DNA from: Methylotenera versatilis 7
Lineage (GTDB): Bacteria; Pseudomonadota; Gammaproteobacteria; Burkholderiales; Methylophilaceae
Length of the DNA: 64,000 bases
NCBI RefSeq assembly: GCF_000799165.1
Contig: NZ_JUGF01000001.1
Span: 124,001-188,000 of the forward strand
Reading direction: 5' to 3'
The position numbers and the translations under genes were made by a program. Below are positions 1 through 8,221 of the stretch, in pieces. Below the pieces are notes generated by a model. That model saw only the letters and a list, made by a program, of their open reading frames with translations, searched no databases and was not told where the DNA came from. The stretch's first letter is position 1. Each line of letters opens with the position of its first letter.

Positions 1-1
1 G

Positions 2-1849
2 CAGTTTTCCAATGATTTAGCTACAAAATTGCAACGTGGTGAACGTATTGAAGACGTTAAAACCGCGCGGCCAGAGATTAAAAGCGCATTGGATAAAGCA
101 GAAACTTTCTTAAGCTTAAGTGCATTTGCCAGCGTGATTTTATCCATCGTCGCCATGTTGCTGGCGAGCATTCCTTTTATCGCGCGCTGCACCGACACCG
201 CCGCTTTGATGCGTTGTTTTGGCGCGAGTAAAGCCAGCATACAAAAGCTCATGTTGTTGCAAAGTACGTTTTTGGCGCTGATTGGCGGACTGTTAGGTTG
301 TTTGCTGGGTTATATTTTGCAGTACGGTTTAGCTTATATTGCGGGCAGATTGTTTTTGGAAGCGTTGCCAGCACCAGACTTTACACCAATATTCATGGGC
401 TTAGCATTGGCGTTTGCAATTCTGTTCAGCATTATGCTGCCACATATTCAAGCTTTAAAAAATGTGCCGATTATGCGTATTTTGCGACATGATTTTGCAG
501 AACAGTCTGTCTCGGTTTGGCTGAAATATGCACCGATTGCGATTGTGGTTGTTTTATTCATGTTCGTGCTGGCCAAAACGCTGCAATTGGCCTTGGTGTT
601 TTTAGCAGGTATCTTGGGTATTTGTTTAGTGGCAGGTTTGCTGGCCTATGGCTTGGCAAAAATGCTTAAAAAGATCAGCCAGCAAGCCACAGATTATTCA
701 AACCAACATTACGCGATCAGTCTTGGGTTCGCCAATTTAAACAGACGCTTAGGTTTATCAATCGCGCAGATTATTGGCTTTAGTTTAGGCGCGATGGTGT
801 TGATGCTATTGATGATGATTAAAACCGATTTAATGCAATCATGGCAGGCTTCGCTGCCAATTGATGCGCCGAATCGTTTTATTATTAATATTCAGCCAGA
901 TCAGGTTGCATCAACAGAAACTTTTCTTCATGGCGTTGGAGTTGTCGCGCCACAGGTATTTCCAATGATTCGCGGCAGGTTAATGGCGATTAACAATCAG
1001 GCGGTTGACCCAAATTCATTTACTGAAGAGCGCGCTAAACGTCTTGCTTCGCGCGAGTTTAATTTATCCAGCGCCGCACAAATGCAAACGGATAATAAGC
1101 TGCTACAAGGCCGCTGGTGGCAACCGAATGAAGCTGGAAAACCGCTTTTATCCTTAGAGCAAGATATTGCGACAGCGCTGAATATTAAGCTTGGTGATAC
1201 GTTAACTTATGACATCGCAGGCAGCAAAATCACGCTGACAGTGACCAGTATCCGTAAAGTGGAATGGGATAGCATGCGCGCTAACTTTTTTGCGGTGACA
1301 CCAGTCGATACGCTTAAAAACTACCCAACCAGTTATATGACAGCGTTTTATCTACCCAAAGACCAAGATAACGCATTGAATCAGTTAGTGCAAAAATTCC
1401 CTAATTTTACGGTGATTGATGTTGCCAATTTAATGAACCAAGTACGCGATATCATGAATAAGTTAGCACTTGCGATTGGTTTTGTTTTTATGTTTTGCTT
1501 AGTGGCAGGTTTAGTGGTTTTATATGCTGCGTTGATTGCTACGTTAGATGCGCGTTTGCGAGAGTCGGCATTGCTACGTGTATTAGGCGCATCGCGCGCG
1601 CAAACTACCATTGCAACGCTCACCGAGTTTGCCAGTATCGGCACGGTGGCAGCAACTGTCGCAATTATGATGGCCACTGGACTCAGTTACTATTTAAGTA
1701 GTTTCGTACTGGATATTCCTTATCAATTTAATATTAGTTTAGCTTTAAGTGTATTTCTGCTGACTTTTGTATTGATTCCTTTTGCTGCATGGCTTGTTAT
1801 CCGCAGGTATTTGAATATACCGCCTAAGCAATTACTCAATAGCATTTGA
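2..1849 (+). CDS. ABC transporter permease, FtsX/YbbP family (5' truncated by window)
   Basis: This is the C-terminal part of a large permease. The frame is open from base 2 and runs to a TGA at 1849, so the true start lies upstream of the window; a TTG at 29 is only an internal codon. Hydrophobic segments group into two FtsX-type blocks, near residues 40-230 and 480-615, with a soluble periplasmic region between them. This matches the YbbP layout, where an 800+ residue permease works with a YbbA-type ATPase in export or lipoprotein/lipid handling. The ATPase would be expected upstream, outside the window. The family is clear, the substrate is not. Confidence 0.85.
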   Translation, partial: QFSNDLATKLQRGERIEDVKTARPEIKSALDKAETFLSLSAFASVILSIVAMLLASIPFIARCTDTAALMRCFGASKASIQKLMLLQSTFLALIGGLLGCLLGYILQYGLAYIAGRLFLEALPAPDFTPIFMGLALAFAILFSIMLPHIQALKNVPIMRILRHDFAEQSVSVWLKYAPIAIVVVLFMFVLAKTLQLALVFLAGILGICLVAGLLAYGLAKMLKKISQQATDYSNQHYAISLGFANLNRRLGLSIAQIIGFSLGAMVLMLLMMIKTDLMQSWQASLPIDAPNRFIINIQPDQVASTETFLHGVGVVAPQVFPMIRGRLMAINNQAVDPNSFTEERAKRLASREFNLSSAAQMQTDNKLLQGRWWQPNEAGKPLLSLEQDIATALNIKLGDTLTYDIAGSKITLTVTSIRKVEWDSMRANFFAVTPVDTLKNYPTSYMTAFYLPKDQDNALNQLVQKFPNFTVIDVANLMNQVRDIMNKLALAIGFVFMFCLVAGLVVLYAALIATLDARLRESALLRVLGASRAQTTIATLTEFASIGTVAATVAIMMATGLSYYLSSFVLDIPYQFNISLALSVFLLTFVLIPFAAWLVIRRYLNIPPKQLLNSI

Positions 1850-1851
1850 GT

Positions 1852-1889
1852 TGGTTGTATACAACCATATTGGTGGTTGTATACAACCA
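1852..1889. promoter_or_regulatory. Twin 16-bp palindromes, candidate activator (UAS) sites
   Basis: Two identical perfect palindromes, TGGTTGTATACAACCA, lie at 1852-1867 and 1874-1889. Their centres are 22 bp apart, about two helical turns. They sit about 116 and 138 bp upstream of the start predicted from the sigma-54 promoter at 1972-1988, the usual place for enhancer sites of NtrC-type activators. The NtrC-type gene at 4512 is the obvious candidate to bind. The core also resembles GntR-type operators, and the pair could fold as a 16-bp RNA stem, so the role is inferred. Confidence 0.65.
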
Positions 1890-1930
1890 ATAAACCAATT
1901 TATAATAGCTGTTTTTCACGGCGATAAAAT

Positions 1931-1943
1931 TTAGCCATTGATT
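1931..1943 (-). promoter_or_regulatory. IHF-like site between UAS and promoter
   Basis: The minus strand reads AATCAATGGCTAA, matching the IHF consensus WATCAANNNNTTR at all but one defined position. It lies about 61 bp upstream of the predicted start, between the twin palindromes and the -24/-12 element, where IHF bends DNA in many sigma-54 promoters. Such sites arise often by chance in AT-rich DNA; the position is what supports it. Confidence 0.45.
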
Positions 1944-1971
1944 TAATTGAAGTTTTTATAACTGTTGATTC

Positions 1972-1988
1972 TGGAACGCGTCTTGCAT
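1972..1988 (+). promoter_or_regulatory. Sigma-54 (-24/-12) promoter for the TonB-dependent receptor
   Basis: TGGAACGCGTCTTGCAT fits the sigma-54 consensus TGGCACGN4TTGCW with one mismatch in the -24 block. The invariant GG (1973-1974) and GC (1985-1986) are separated by exactly 10 bp. Transcription would start near 1998, giving a leader of about 29 nt before the ATG at 2027. No equally good sigma-70 promoter was seen here. Confidence 0.7.
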
Positions 1989-2026
1989 AGTTATGCCAGT
2001 TGTATATTTAAATCTAGGGAGTCAAC

Positions 2027-4477
2027 ATGCAAGCAACACTTAAATCTAAAATAAAATTACAAAGTAAACCAAAATTAACCCTCATTTCTGTCATGATTTC
2101 CTGTGCTTTGCCACAATTGGCGCAAGCAGAAGAGATGGCGCGTACAAGCGCTGAGAAAATTGAAGTGATTTCTACTACGCCATTACCAGGGATTGGGTTG
2201 CCACTTCATAAAGTGCCAGCCAATATTCAAGTGGCTGTACCTCAAGATGTGAATAATCAAACAGGCGTTTCGATTGCCGATTACATGAATAACAATATGC
2301 AAGGTGTTTCCGTTACCGAAATGGGCGGCAATCCTTGGCAGCCTGAAATTAACTTCCGTGGCTACTCTTCATCACCGTTATTAGGCAATGCACAAGGTCT
2401 TTCTACTTATATCGATGGTGTGCGTGTCAATGAACCGTTTGGCGATGTGACGCTCTGGGACAAGATTCCTAGTTTTGCTATCGGCAATATGCAAATGATT
2501 CCTGGATCCAATCCATTGTTTGGTTTAAATACTTTAGGTGGCGCTATTGCTATTCAGACCAAGAATGGTCGTGATAATCAAGGCGCTGCAGTTGAATACG
2601 AGGCTGGCTCATGGGGTCGTCAACGTGCGTTAATTGAATACGGTGGCGTTTCAGAAGATGGTTCCGTTGACTACATGTTTGGCTATCAACATACTACCGA
2701 AAATGGTTGGAGAGATTATTCACCATCGCATGTGAATCAGCTATTTGGTAAAACAGGCTGGCAAAATGAATCTACCAAGTTAGACCTTACCTATATTGGT
2801 ACAGATAATAATTTAATTGGTAATGGCTTTACACCTGAAATTCTGTTGCATGGCAAGCGTGACCAGATTCACACACGCCCAGACTTTACTAATAACTATT
2901 CTCACTTTTTAGCGCTAAATGGTTCACATTTCTTTAATGAAGATACGATGTTCTCAGGTAATGTGTACTATAAAAAATCAAACCGTCACACTAAAAATGG
3001 TGATGCGTGGGAAGGTGACAATGAAGATGGAGACCTGGAAGCGCTATATCCTGGCTATGCTGGGGAATTCGACGATGAAGAATATCTTGGTGCTGTCATG
3101 AACACGACCAAGACCACTCAAGACACATACGGTTTAACTGGTCAGTTTGCTTTTGATCAGGATTGGATGGGTAAAAAGAATCAGTTTATCGTTGGCGCAG
3201 GTTACGACTATACACTCATGCGATTCAAACAGTCAGAGCACGTCAATGTGGCTGGTGAAGAGGATGACGTGTTTGATGATGGATTAGGCGAAAATGTATG
3301 GACACCGTCAAGAAAACCAATTATGAGCGGCCCTGAATTTGAAGATGGCGCAGGCTTGCTTCCCAAACGCCAAACTGTTGGTTTAACCGGTAAACAATAC
3401 ACTGCTCGTCTCTTTGCAACAGACACATTATCGTTAAACGATCAATGGCATTTGAATGCAGGCGCAAGCTGGAATTTCACACGTATTGATAATTCAGACA
3501 CATTACGCGGCGATGATGGTGATTTATCGCTTACTGCTAAAGATAGTTACACACGCCTAAATCCAACAATCGGTCTAACACATACGCCAAGTGAAAGTTT
3601 GACTTTCTATACCTCTTATAGTGAATCAAGCCGTGCACCAACAGCAATTGAGCTAGGTTGCTCTAATCCAGCCAATCCATGTCTATTGCCGGCTGCGATG
3701 GCAGATGACCCTCCACTGAACCAAGTGGTTGCTAAAACCTATGAATTTGGTGGACGTGGCAAGTTAACTGATTCTATCAACTGGAATGCTGGCATTTACC
3801 ATGCCGTGAATCACGACGACATTCAGTTCACTGCATCAAATCAACTATCCGGTGCAGGTTACTACAGAAACATTGGCAGAACTAAACGTCAAGGTCTGGA
3901 TTTTGGTTTGAACGGTAATTTAGAAAAATTCAAATGGGGTGCGTCATATAGTTATGTAAGAGCCACTTATGACACAGAGGTTGAATTTGCTAATGAGTCA
4001 AACTCATCTCACGATGATGGTATTTATACTGCGACTAAAGGTGATTATTTACCATCTATTCCTAAACACCAGATCAAACTGCGTGGCCAATATGCAGTCA
4101 CCCCTGCATGGACAGTCGGTGCGAACGTCATTGGTTATTCAAGCCAGTATGTGTGGGGGAATGAAAACAACAAACACAAGGCAAACTCTGCTAATTGTGA
4201 TGGTGGTGAAGACTGCGCAACCGGTAAAGGCAAAATTAGCGGTTACTTTGTTGTGAACCTGGATACCCAATACAACATTGGTAATGGCTGGAAAGCATTT
4301 GCAAAAGCCACTAATATTTTTGACAAAAACTATTACATCAGTGGTCGTTTAGCTGAAACCGCATTTAACTCTGCCGGCGTATTTGGTGAAGAGGCCAGAA
4401 TGTTAGGTTTGTTGCCTGGTGCTCCACGTGCTGCTTGGTTGGGCTTGCGCTATGAGTTTGCTGCACCAAAAAAATAG
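2027..4477 (+). CDS. TonB-dependent outer-membrane receptor
   Basis: An 816-residue outer-membrane receptor expected to import a bound ligand using TonB-ExbBD energy. A signal peptide covers residues 1 to about 34, ending ALPQLAQA. The plug domain follows (TTPLPGIG near residue 50, then an NFRGYSSSP-type segment), then a C-terminal beta-barrel. Predicted outer loops at about 325-353 and 411-423 are strongly acidic, and two other loops carry paired cysteines (ELGCSNPANPC and NCDGGEDC). Acidic loops could suit a cationic or metal ligand, but that is inference. The start has the SD TAGGGAG. A sigma-54 promoter precedes it and a sigma-54 activator follows after 34 bp. Confidence 0.9.
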   Translation: MQATLKSKIKLQSKPKLTLISVMISCALPQLAQAEEMARTSAEKIEVISTTPLPGIGLPLHKVPANIQVAVPQDVNNQTGVSIADYMNNNMQGVSVTEMGGNPWQPEINFRGYSSSPLLGNAQGLSTYIDGVRVNEPFGDVTLWDKIPSFAIGNMQMIPGSNPLFGLNTLGGAIAIQTKNGRDNQGAAVEYEAGSWGRQRALIEYGGVSEDGSVDYMFGYQHTTENGWRDYSPSHVNQLFGKTGWQNESTKLDLTYIGTDNNLIGNGFTPEILLHGKRDQIHTRPDFTNNYSHFLALNGSHFFNEDTMFSGNVYYKKSNRHTKNGDAWEGDNEDGDLEALYPGYAGEFDDEEYLGAVMNTTKTTQDTYGLTGQFAFDQDWMGKKNQFIVGAGYDYTLMRFKQSEHVNVAGEEDDVFDDGLGENVWTPSRKPIMSGPEFEDGAGLLPKRQTVGLTGKQYTARLFATDTLSLNDQWHLNAGASWNFTRIDNSDTLRGDDGDLSLTAKDSYTRLNPTIGLTHTPSESLTFYTSYSESSRAPTAIELGCSNPANPCLLPAAMADDPPLNQVVAKTYEFGGRGKLTDSINWNAGIYHAVNHDDIQFTASNQLSGAGYYRNIGRTKRQGLDFGLNGNLEKFKWGASYSYVRATYDTEVEFANESNSSHDDGIYTATKGDYLPSIPKHQIKLRGQYAVTPAWTVGANVIGYSSQYVWGNENNKHKANSANCDGGEDCATGKGKISGYFVVNLDTQYNIGNGWKAFAKATNIFDKNYYISGRLAETAFNSAGVFGEEARMLGLLPGAPRAAWLGLRYEFAAPKK

Positions 4478-4511
4478 CCAGAGTCATTTAATGATTAACG
4501 CAGGAGTTTAA

Positions 4512-5951
4512 TTGCTCGCACAACACACTCAATCAAAACCCGCCCATGCAGATTCTGGGCGTGCAGAACAGTCAACGCACTTCAACCAATCTAAAAAAAT
4601 ATTGATTGTAGAAGATGAGGTGCTGTTTGCACGCGCGGTGCAAAAGCGTTTGCAAAAAGCGGGTTTTGAGTGTGAGCATGTTGAAAATTTAGCCGATGCG
4701 CGTGCGATCATTAAGCAGTTCAACGCAGATCTAGTCTTGCTGGATATGCGTTTGCCGGATGGTAATGGTTTAGATTTATTGAGTGAGTTCGTTGCAAAAA
4801 GTATGACGACGATCGTCATGACAGCATATGGCGAAGTTAGCGATGCCGTAACTGCAATGAAGTTAGGCGCAAATGATTACTTAAAAAAACCAATTGATTT
4901 AGAAGAGTTATTATTAGTTGTTCAAAAAAACGAAAAAACCTCAGCGCTTCAAACCAGCTTGGATTATGCGCGGCAACGCAATGCACATTCTAGCGACGGT
5001 ATTGCATTAATTGGTGATAGCCCCGCCACCCAAAGTATTCATATGCAAATTGCGCGTATTGCACAGTTGGGGCATTTGACTGATTCTGTCGCGCCAACGG
5101 TTTTAATTACAGGTGAAACCGGTACAGGGAAAGATGTTGCAGCCCGATTACTGCATGCCTCTGGAACCAATAGTGAAAAGCCTTTTGTACATGTTGACTG
5201 TGCTTCTTTGCCAAACGAATTAATTGAAAGTGAGCTATTCGGCCACGAAAAAGGTGCATTTACCAATGCGATTACTTCAAGACCTGGTTTGATTGAGGCA
5301 GCAGAAGACGGCACGCTGTTTTTGGATGAAATTGGCGAGTTGCCGTTAGCATTGCAAGCGAAGTTATTAAGTGTGCTGGAACGTCGCCGCGTAAGGCGAT
5401 TGGGTTCAACTAAAGAACGTATCGTACCAGCGCGTATTATTGCGGCAACCAACCGCAATTTGCATGAGATGTCGCAAAATGGGCGTTTCCGCTCAGATTT
5501 ATACTATCGCTTAAATGTGATGACGATATCACTTGCGCCTTTGCGTGAGCGCGGTAACGATATATTGCAGTTAGCAAAACATTTTATGCAGTTAACTGAA
5601 AAGCGCTACGGATTAGCGAAACATCAGTTTAGCCAGTCGGCAATCGATGCGATGCAGCTTTACAATTGGCCTGGCAATGTGCGTGAGTTACGTCACCAAA
5701 TTAGCCGCGCCGTATTATTAAGCAGCCAAGCCCAAATTACGGCTAATGATTTAAATTTGCTCGACAGTAAAAATAAAGCTGGTAATGAGCATCATCAACA
5801 ATCCCAATTAACCTTAGATGCAACTGAAAAAAGTATGTTACTGAAGGCTTTAGAGGCTGCACATAACAATGTATCTGAGGCTGCACGCCAATTAGGCATT
5901 ACTCGTATGACTATGCGCTATCGCATGGATAAGCATGGCATTAGCTTTTAA
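4512..5951 (+). CDS. NtrC-family sigma-54-dependent response regulator
   Basis: A 479-residue enhancer-binding protein. A receiver domain (about 28-140) has its phosphoacceptor at D78 (LLDMRLPDGNG) and the KP lysine near 115. The AAA+ domain has Walker A GETGTGKD at 201-208 and Walker B LFLDEIGEL. The sigma-54 contact loop reads GAFTNA (248-253) instead of GAFTGA. A Fis-type HTH ends the protein (about 440-479). The start is TTG at 4512 with GGAG five bases upstream. No histidine kinase is adjacent. It lies 34 bp after the receptor with no clear terminator between, so it is probably cotranscribed and likely controls the receptor promoter. Confidence 0.88.
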   Translation: MLAQHTQSKPAHADSGRAEQSTHFNQSKKILIVEDEVLFARAVQKRLQKAGFECEHVENLADARAIIKQFNADLVLLDMRLPDGNGLDLLSEFVAKSMTTIVMTAYGEVSDAVTAMKLGANDYLKKPIDLEELLLVVQKNEKTSALQTSLDYARQRNAHSSDGIALIGDSPATQSIHMQIARIAQLGHLTDSVAPTVLITGETGTGKDVAARLLHASGTNSEKPFVHVDCASLPNELIESELFGHEKGAFTNAITSRPGLIEAAEDGTLFLDEIGELPLALQAKLLSVLERRRVRRLGSTKERIVPARIIAATNRNLHEMSQNGRFRSDLYYRLNVMTISLAPLRERGNDILQLAKHFMQLTEKRYGLAKHQFSQSAIDAMQLYNWPGNVRELRHQISRAVLLSSQAQITANDLNLLDSKNKAGNEHHQQSQLTLDATEKSMLLKALEAAHNNVSEAARQLGITRMTMRYRMDKHGISF

Positions 5952-6113
5952 AGCTAATCAATTTATCTAGTTAACAATCTTATATTAAGTTTCTGCGCTT
6001 TAGTCAGCTACTTATAGCCAGTCTCTAGACGTACGATTTCTGCATCCCCGCGTGGTATTATTCTAGTCATTTCCAATACTCAAAAATCAGATACAGCGCA
6101 TGGGCAAAATTTT

Positions 6114-7340
6114 ATGAAACTAGGCACTCCTCTTACCGCTTCGGCGACCAAAGTCATGTTGCTGGGTAGCGGCGAACTTGGCAAAGAAGTGATTATTGCA
6201 CTGCAACGCTTTGGGGTAGAAGTGATTGCAGTTGACCGCTATGCCAACGCACCAGGCCACCAAGTAGCACATCGCGCGCATACAATCGATATGACAGATG
6301 CTGTCGCACTTAAGGCATTAATCAAGCAGGAAAATCCTCATTTTATTGTGCCGGAAATCGAAGCATTGAATACCGACGTACTGGCCGACGTTGAGAGCGA
6401 AGGATTGGCAACGGTCATTCCTACGGTTAGAGCTGTACAGCTCACCATGAATCGCGAGGGAATACGGCGTTTGGCGGCAGAAGAGTTGCAGTTACCGGTT
6501 TCACCTTATGCTTTTGCACGAAGCGAAGCCGAATTGCAAGCCGCCATTGACGGGGATGTGCATGCAGGTAAAGCGGGTATTGGTTATCCGTGCTTTATTA
6601 AGCCAACCATGTCTTCCAGCGGGAAAGGTCAATCGCGCATTACACAAGCCAGTGAAGTAAAAGCTGCATGGGATTATGCCGCAACGGGTGGGCGCGTCAA
6701 TCAAGGTGTCGTGATTGTAGAAGGCCAAATTGATTTTGATTATGAAATTACCTTATTAACAGTGCGTGCAAAAAATGCAGCAGGTGAAACACAGACTTAT
6801 TTTTGTGAGCCGATAGGACATCTGCAAAAAAACGGTGATTACGTTGAAAGCTGGCAGCCACAAAAAATGACAGCCAATGCGCTTAAAGCCGCGCAGCATG
6901 TTGCTAAAACCATTACCGATAGTTTGGGTGGGCTTGGCTTATTTGGCGTAGAACTGTTCGTTAAAAACGATCAGGTTTGGTTCAGCGAAGTGAGTCCGCG
7001 CCCACATGACACAGGTATGGTGACGATGTGTTCGCAGCGACTAAGTGAGTTTGAATTGCACGCACGTGCTATTTTGGGCTTGCCTGTTGATGTGAGCATG
7101 AAAGAAGCGGGCGCTAGCGCAGTCATTTATGGTGCAGTGGAAAGTAACAATCTTCAATATGATGGTCTGCAAGCTGCTTTAAATGTGCCTGGTAGTGATG
7201 TGCGCTTGTTTGGCAAGCCAGAGTCATTTGCGCGTCGCCGCATGGGAGTTGCTCTGGCAACTGGTAAAGATACTGACGAAGCGAGAGCACGCGCTAAATT
7301 GGCAGCGAGCTTGGTGAAACCAAGCGCTGCATCGCATTAA
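6114..7340 (+). CDS. purT: Formate-dependent phosphoribosylglycinamide formyltransferase
   Basis: PurT makes formyl-GAR from GAR, formate and ATP in purine synthesis, using free formate instead of formyl-tetrahydrofolate, which suits a cell rich in C1 units. The 408-residue protein shows the N-terminal [11 protein letters not shown] nucleotide-fold motif (about 17-27). An ATP-grasp domain follows, with [15 protein letters not shown] near 161-175 and the metal/ATP site [14 protein letters not shown] near 294-307. The length is usual for the family. An ATG at 6100 is closed by a TGA within five codons, so 6114 is the start; no strong SD is visible. The truncated haemoglobin follows after 22 bp. 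Confidence 0.95.
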   Translation: MKLGTPLTASATKVMLLGSGELGKEVIIALQRFGVEVIAVDRYANAPGHQVAHRAHTIDMTDAVALKALIKQENPHFIVPEIEALNTDVLADVESEGLATVIPTVRAVQLTMNREGIRRLAAEELQLPVSPYAFARSEAELQAAIDGDVHAGKAGIGYPCFIKPTMSSSGKGQSRITQASEVKAAWDYAATGGRVNQGVVIVEGQIDFDYEITLLTVRAKNAAGETQTYFCEPIGHLQKNGDYVESWQPQKMTANALKAAQHVAKTITDSLGGLGLFGVELFVKNDQVWFSEVSPRPHDTGMVTMCSQRLSEFELHARAILGLPVDVSMKEAGASAVIYGAVESNNLQYDGLQAALNVPGSDVRLFGKPESFARRRMGVALATGKDTDEARARAKLAASLVKPSAASH

Positions 7341-7362
7341 GTAACGGAAAGTTAAGTAACGA

Positions 7363-7791
7363 ATGTTAGACAAGATACAAGAAGCAGGCAGTAGTAAGTC
7401 CACCTTTTATACCTTGCTCGGTGGCGAGCAAGGTGGTACTGCTGCGATTCGCCTGTTGGTAGAAACATTTTATGACATTATGGATAGCGACCCGAAAGCC
7501 GCGCCAATTCGTGCCATGCATTCGGCTGATTTAACGGCCGCGCGTGAGAAGCTTTTTATGTTTTTAACAGGCTGGACGGGCGGCCCGCAGTTGTACATAG
7601 AGCGTTATGGAAATCCATTTTTGCGGCGTAGACATTTGCCTTTTAGCATCGGTGAAAGTGAACGTGACCAATGGATGTACTGCATGATAAAAGCCATGCA
7701 AACCTTGAAAATGGATGAGGTGTTAATGCAGAAATTGGCCGAGCAATTATATGGTGTAGCGGATTTCATGCGTAATCGCGAGGCAGAATAA
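7363..7791 (+). CDS. Group II truncated haemoglobin
   Basis: A 142-residue haem protein of the 2-on-2 group II (TrHbO) type. Family members bind oxygen or NO and are linked to peroxide or NO detoxification or oxygen delivery. Visible features are the E-F region ending in RRRHLPF, whose His is the expected proximal ligand, the GWTGGPQLY segment, and the G8 tryptophan in ERDQWMYCM that typifies group II. It lies 22 bp after purT with a weak GGAAAG SD and is probably cotranscribed. No partner reductase is nearby. Confidence 0.88.
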   Translation: MLDKIQEAGSSKSTFYTLLGGEQGGTAAIRLLVETFYDIMDSDPKAAPIRAMHSADLTAAREKLFMFLTGWTGGPQLYIERYGNPFLRRRHLPFSIGESERDQWMYCMIKAMQTLKMDEVLMQKLAEQLYGVADFMRNREAE

Positions 7792-7792
7792 A

Positions 7793-7819
7793 CAGAATTA
7801 TTGAAGCAGCCTAATTCTG
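7793..7819 (+). terminator. Hairpin after the haemoglobin gene
   Basis: An 8-bp perfect inverted repeat, CAGAATTA and TAATTCTG, with an 11-nt loop, begins right after the stop codon. No clear T-tract follows, so it may stabilise the 3' end or end transcription only partly. Confidence 0.35.
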
Positions 7820-8221
7820 GTCATTATTGCGGTAACCTACAGAAAAACTGAGAGTTAACTCATTTTAAAAACATAAACTGTCGTAATAAAATAACGGCTC
7901 ACGTCTGTTATTGCTCAAACTCAACAAGTTACAGCCCACCAGACATCTCACACAAATTTCTCAATCATTGGTCAGACACGCTTAATTAGAAGCAGCAGGA
8001 TCAATTATATTCCGCCAGATTTCATTATTTTAGATATACAATTACTTGTATATTAACGAGTTAGACGTATCGTGTAGGAAAGAGCGTGCCCATGTAACCG
8101 TCAGGCGGCCATGAAAATTATTAGCGATGGCTGTTTGTTATATTAAAAAAATCAATTGATCCGATGTTAGCGATTCAACAAGTAGAACTAAAAATAAACG
8201 ACAAAACAAGATGAGGTGATT
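7820..8221. other. Intergenic region upstream of the GGDEF-EAL gene
   Basis: About 400 bp without a convincing gene. It should hold the promoter and leader of the gene at 8222. Several short AT-rich inverted repeats are present (for example AATAAC/GTTATT near 7889-7913). I looked for a GEMM-type c-di-GMP riboswitch and did not find its conserved core. No confident promoter is assigned. Confidence 0.4.

Noticed and set aside
1852-1889. GntR-type operators
   Set aside because: The TTGTATACAA core fits GntR sites, but no GntR gene is in the window and the sigma-54 context points to the adjacent activator. Kept only as an alternative.
1851-1890. Reading the twin palindromes as a terminator of the permease gene
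   Set aside because: They could pair as a 16-bp stem, but no T-tract follows and each half is itself a perfect palindrome. The spacing to the sigma-54 promoter fits enhancer sites better.
5039-5458. 139-codon minus-strand frame opposite the AAA+ domain
   Set aside because: Shadow of a conserved catalytic domain.
8070-8221. GEMM c-di-GMP riboswitch before the GGDEF-EAL gene
   Set aside because: The conserved core and tetraloop-receptor elements are not visible.
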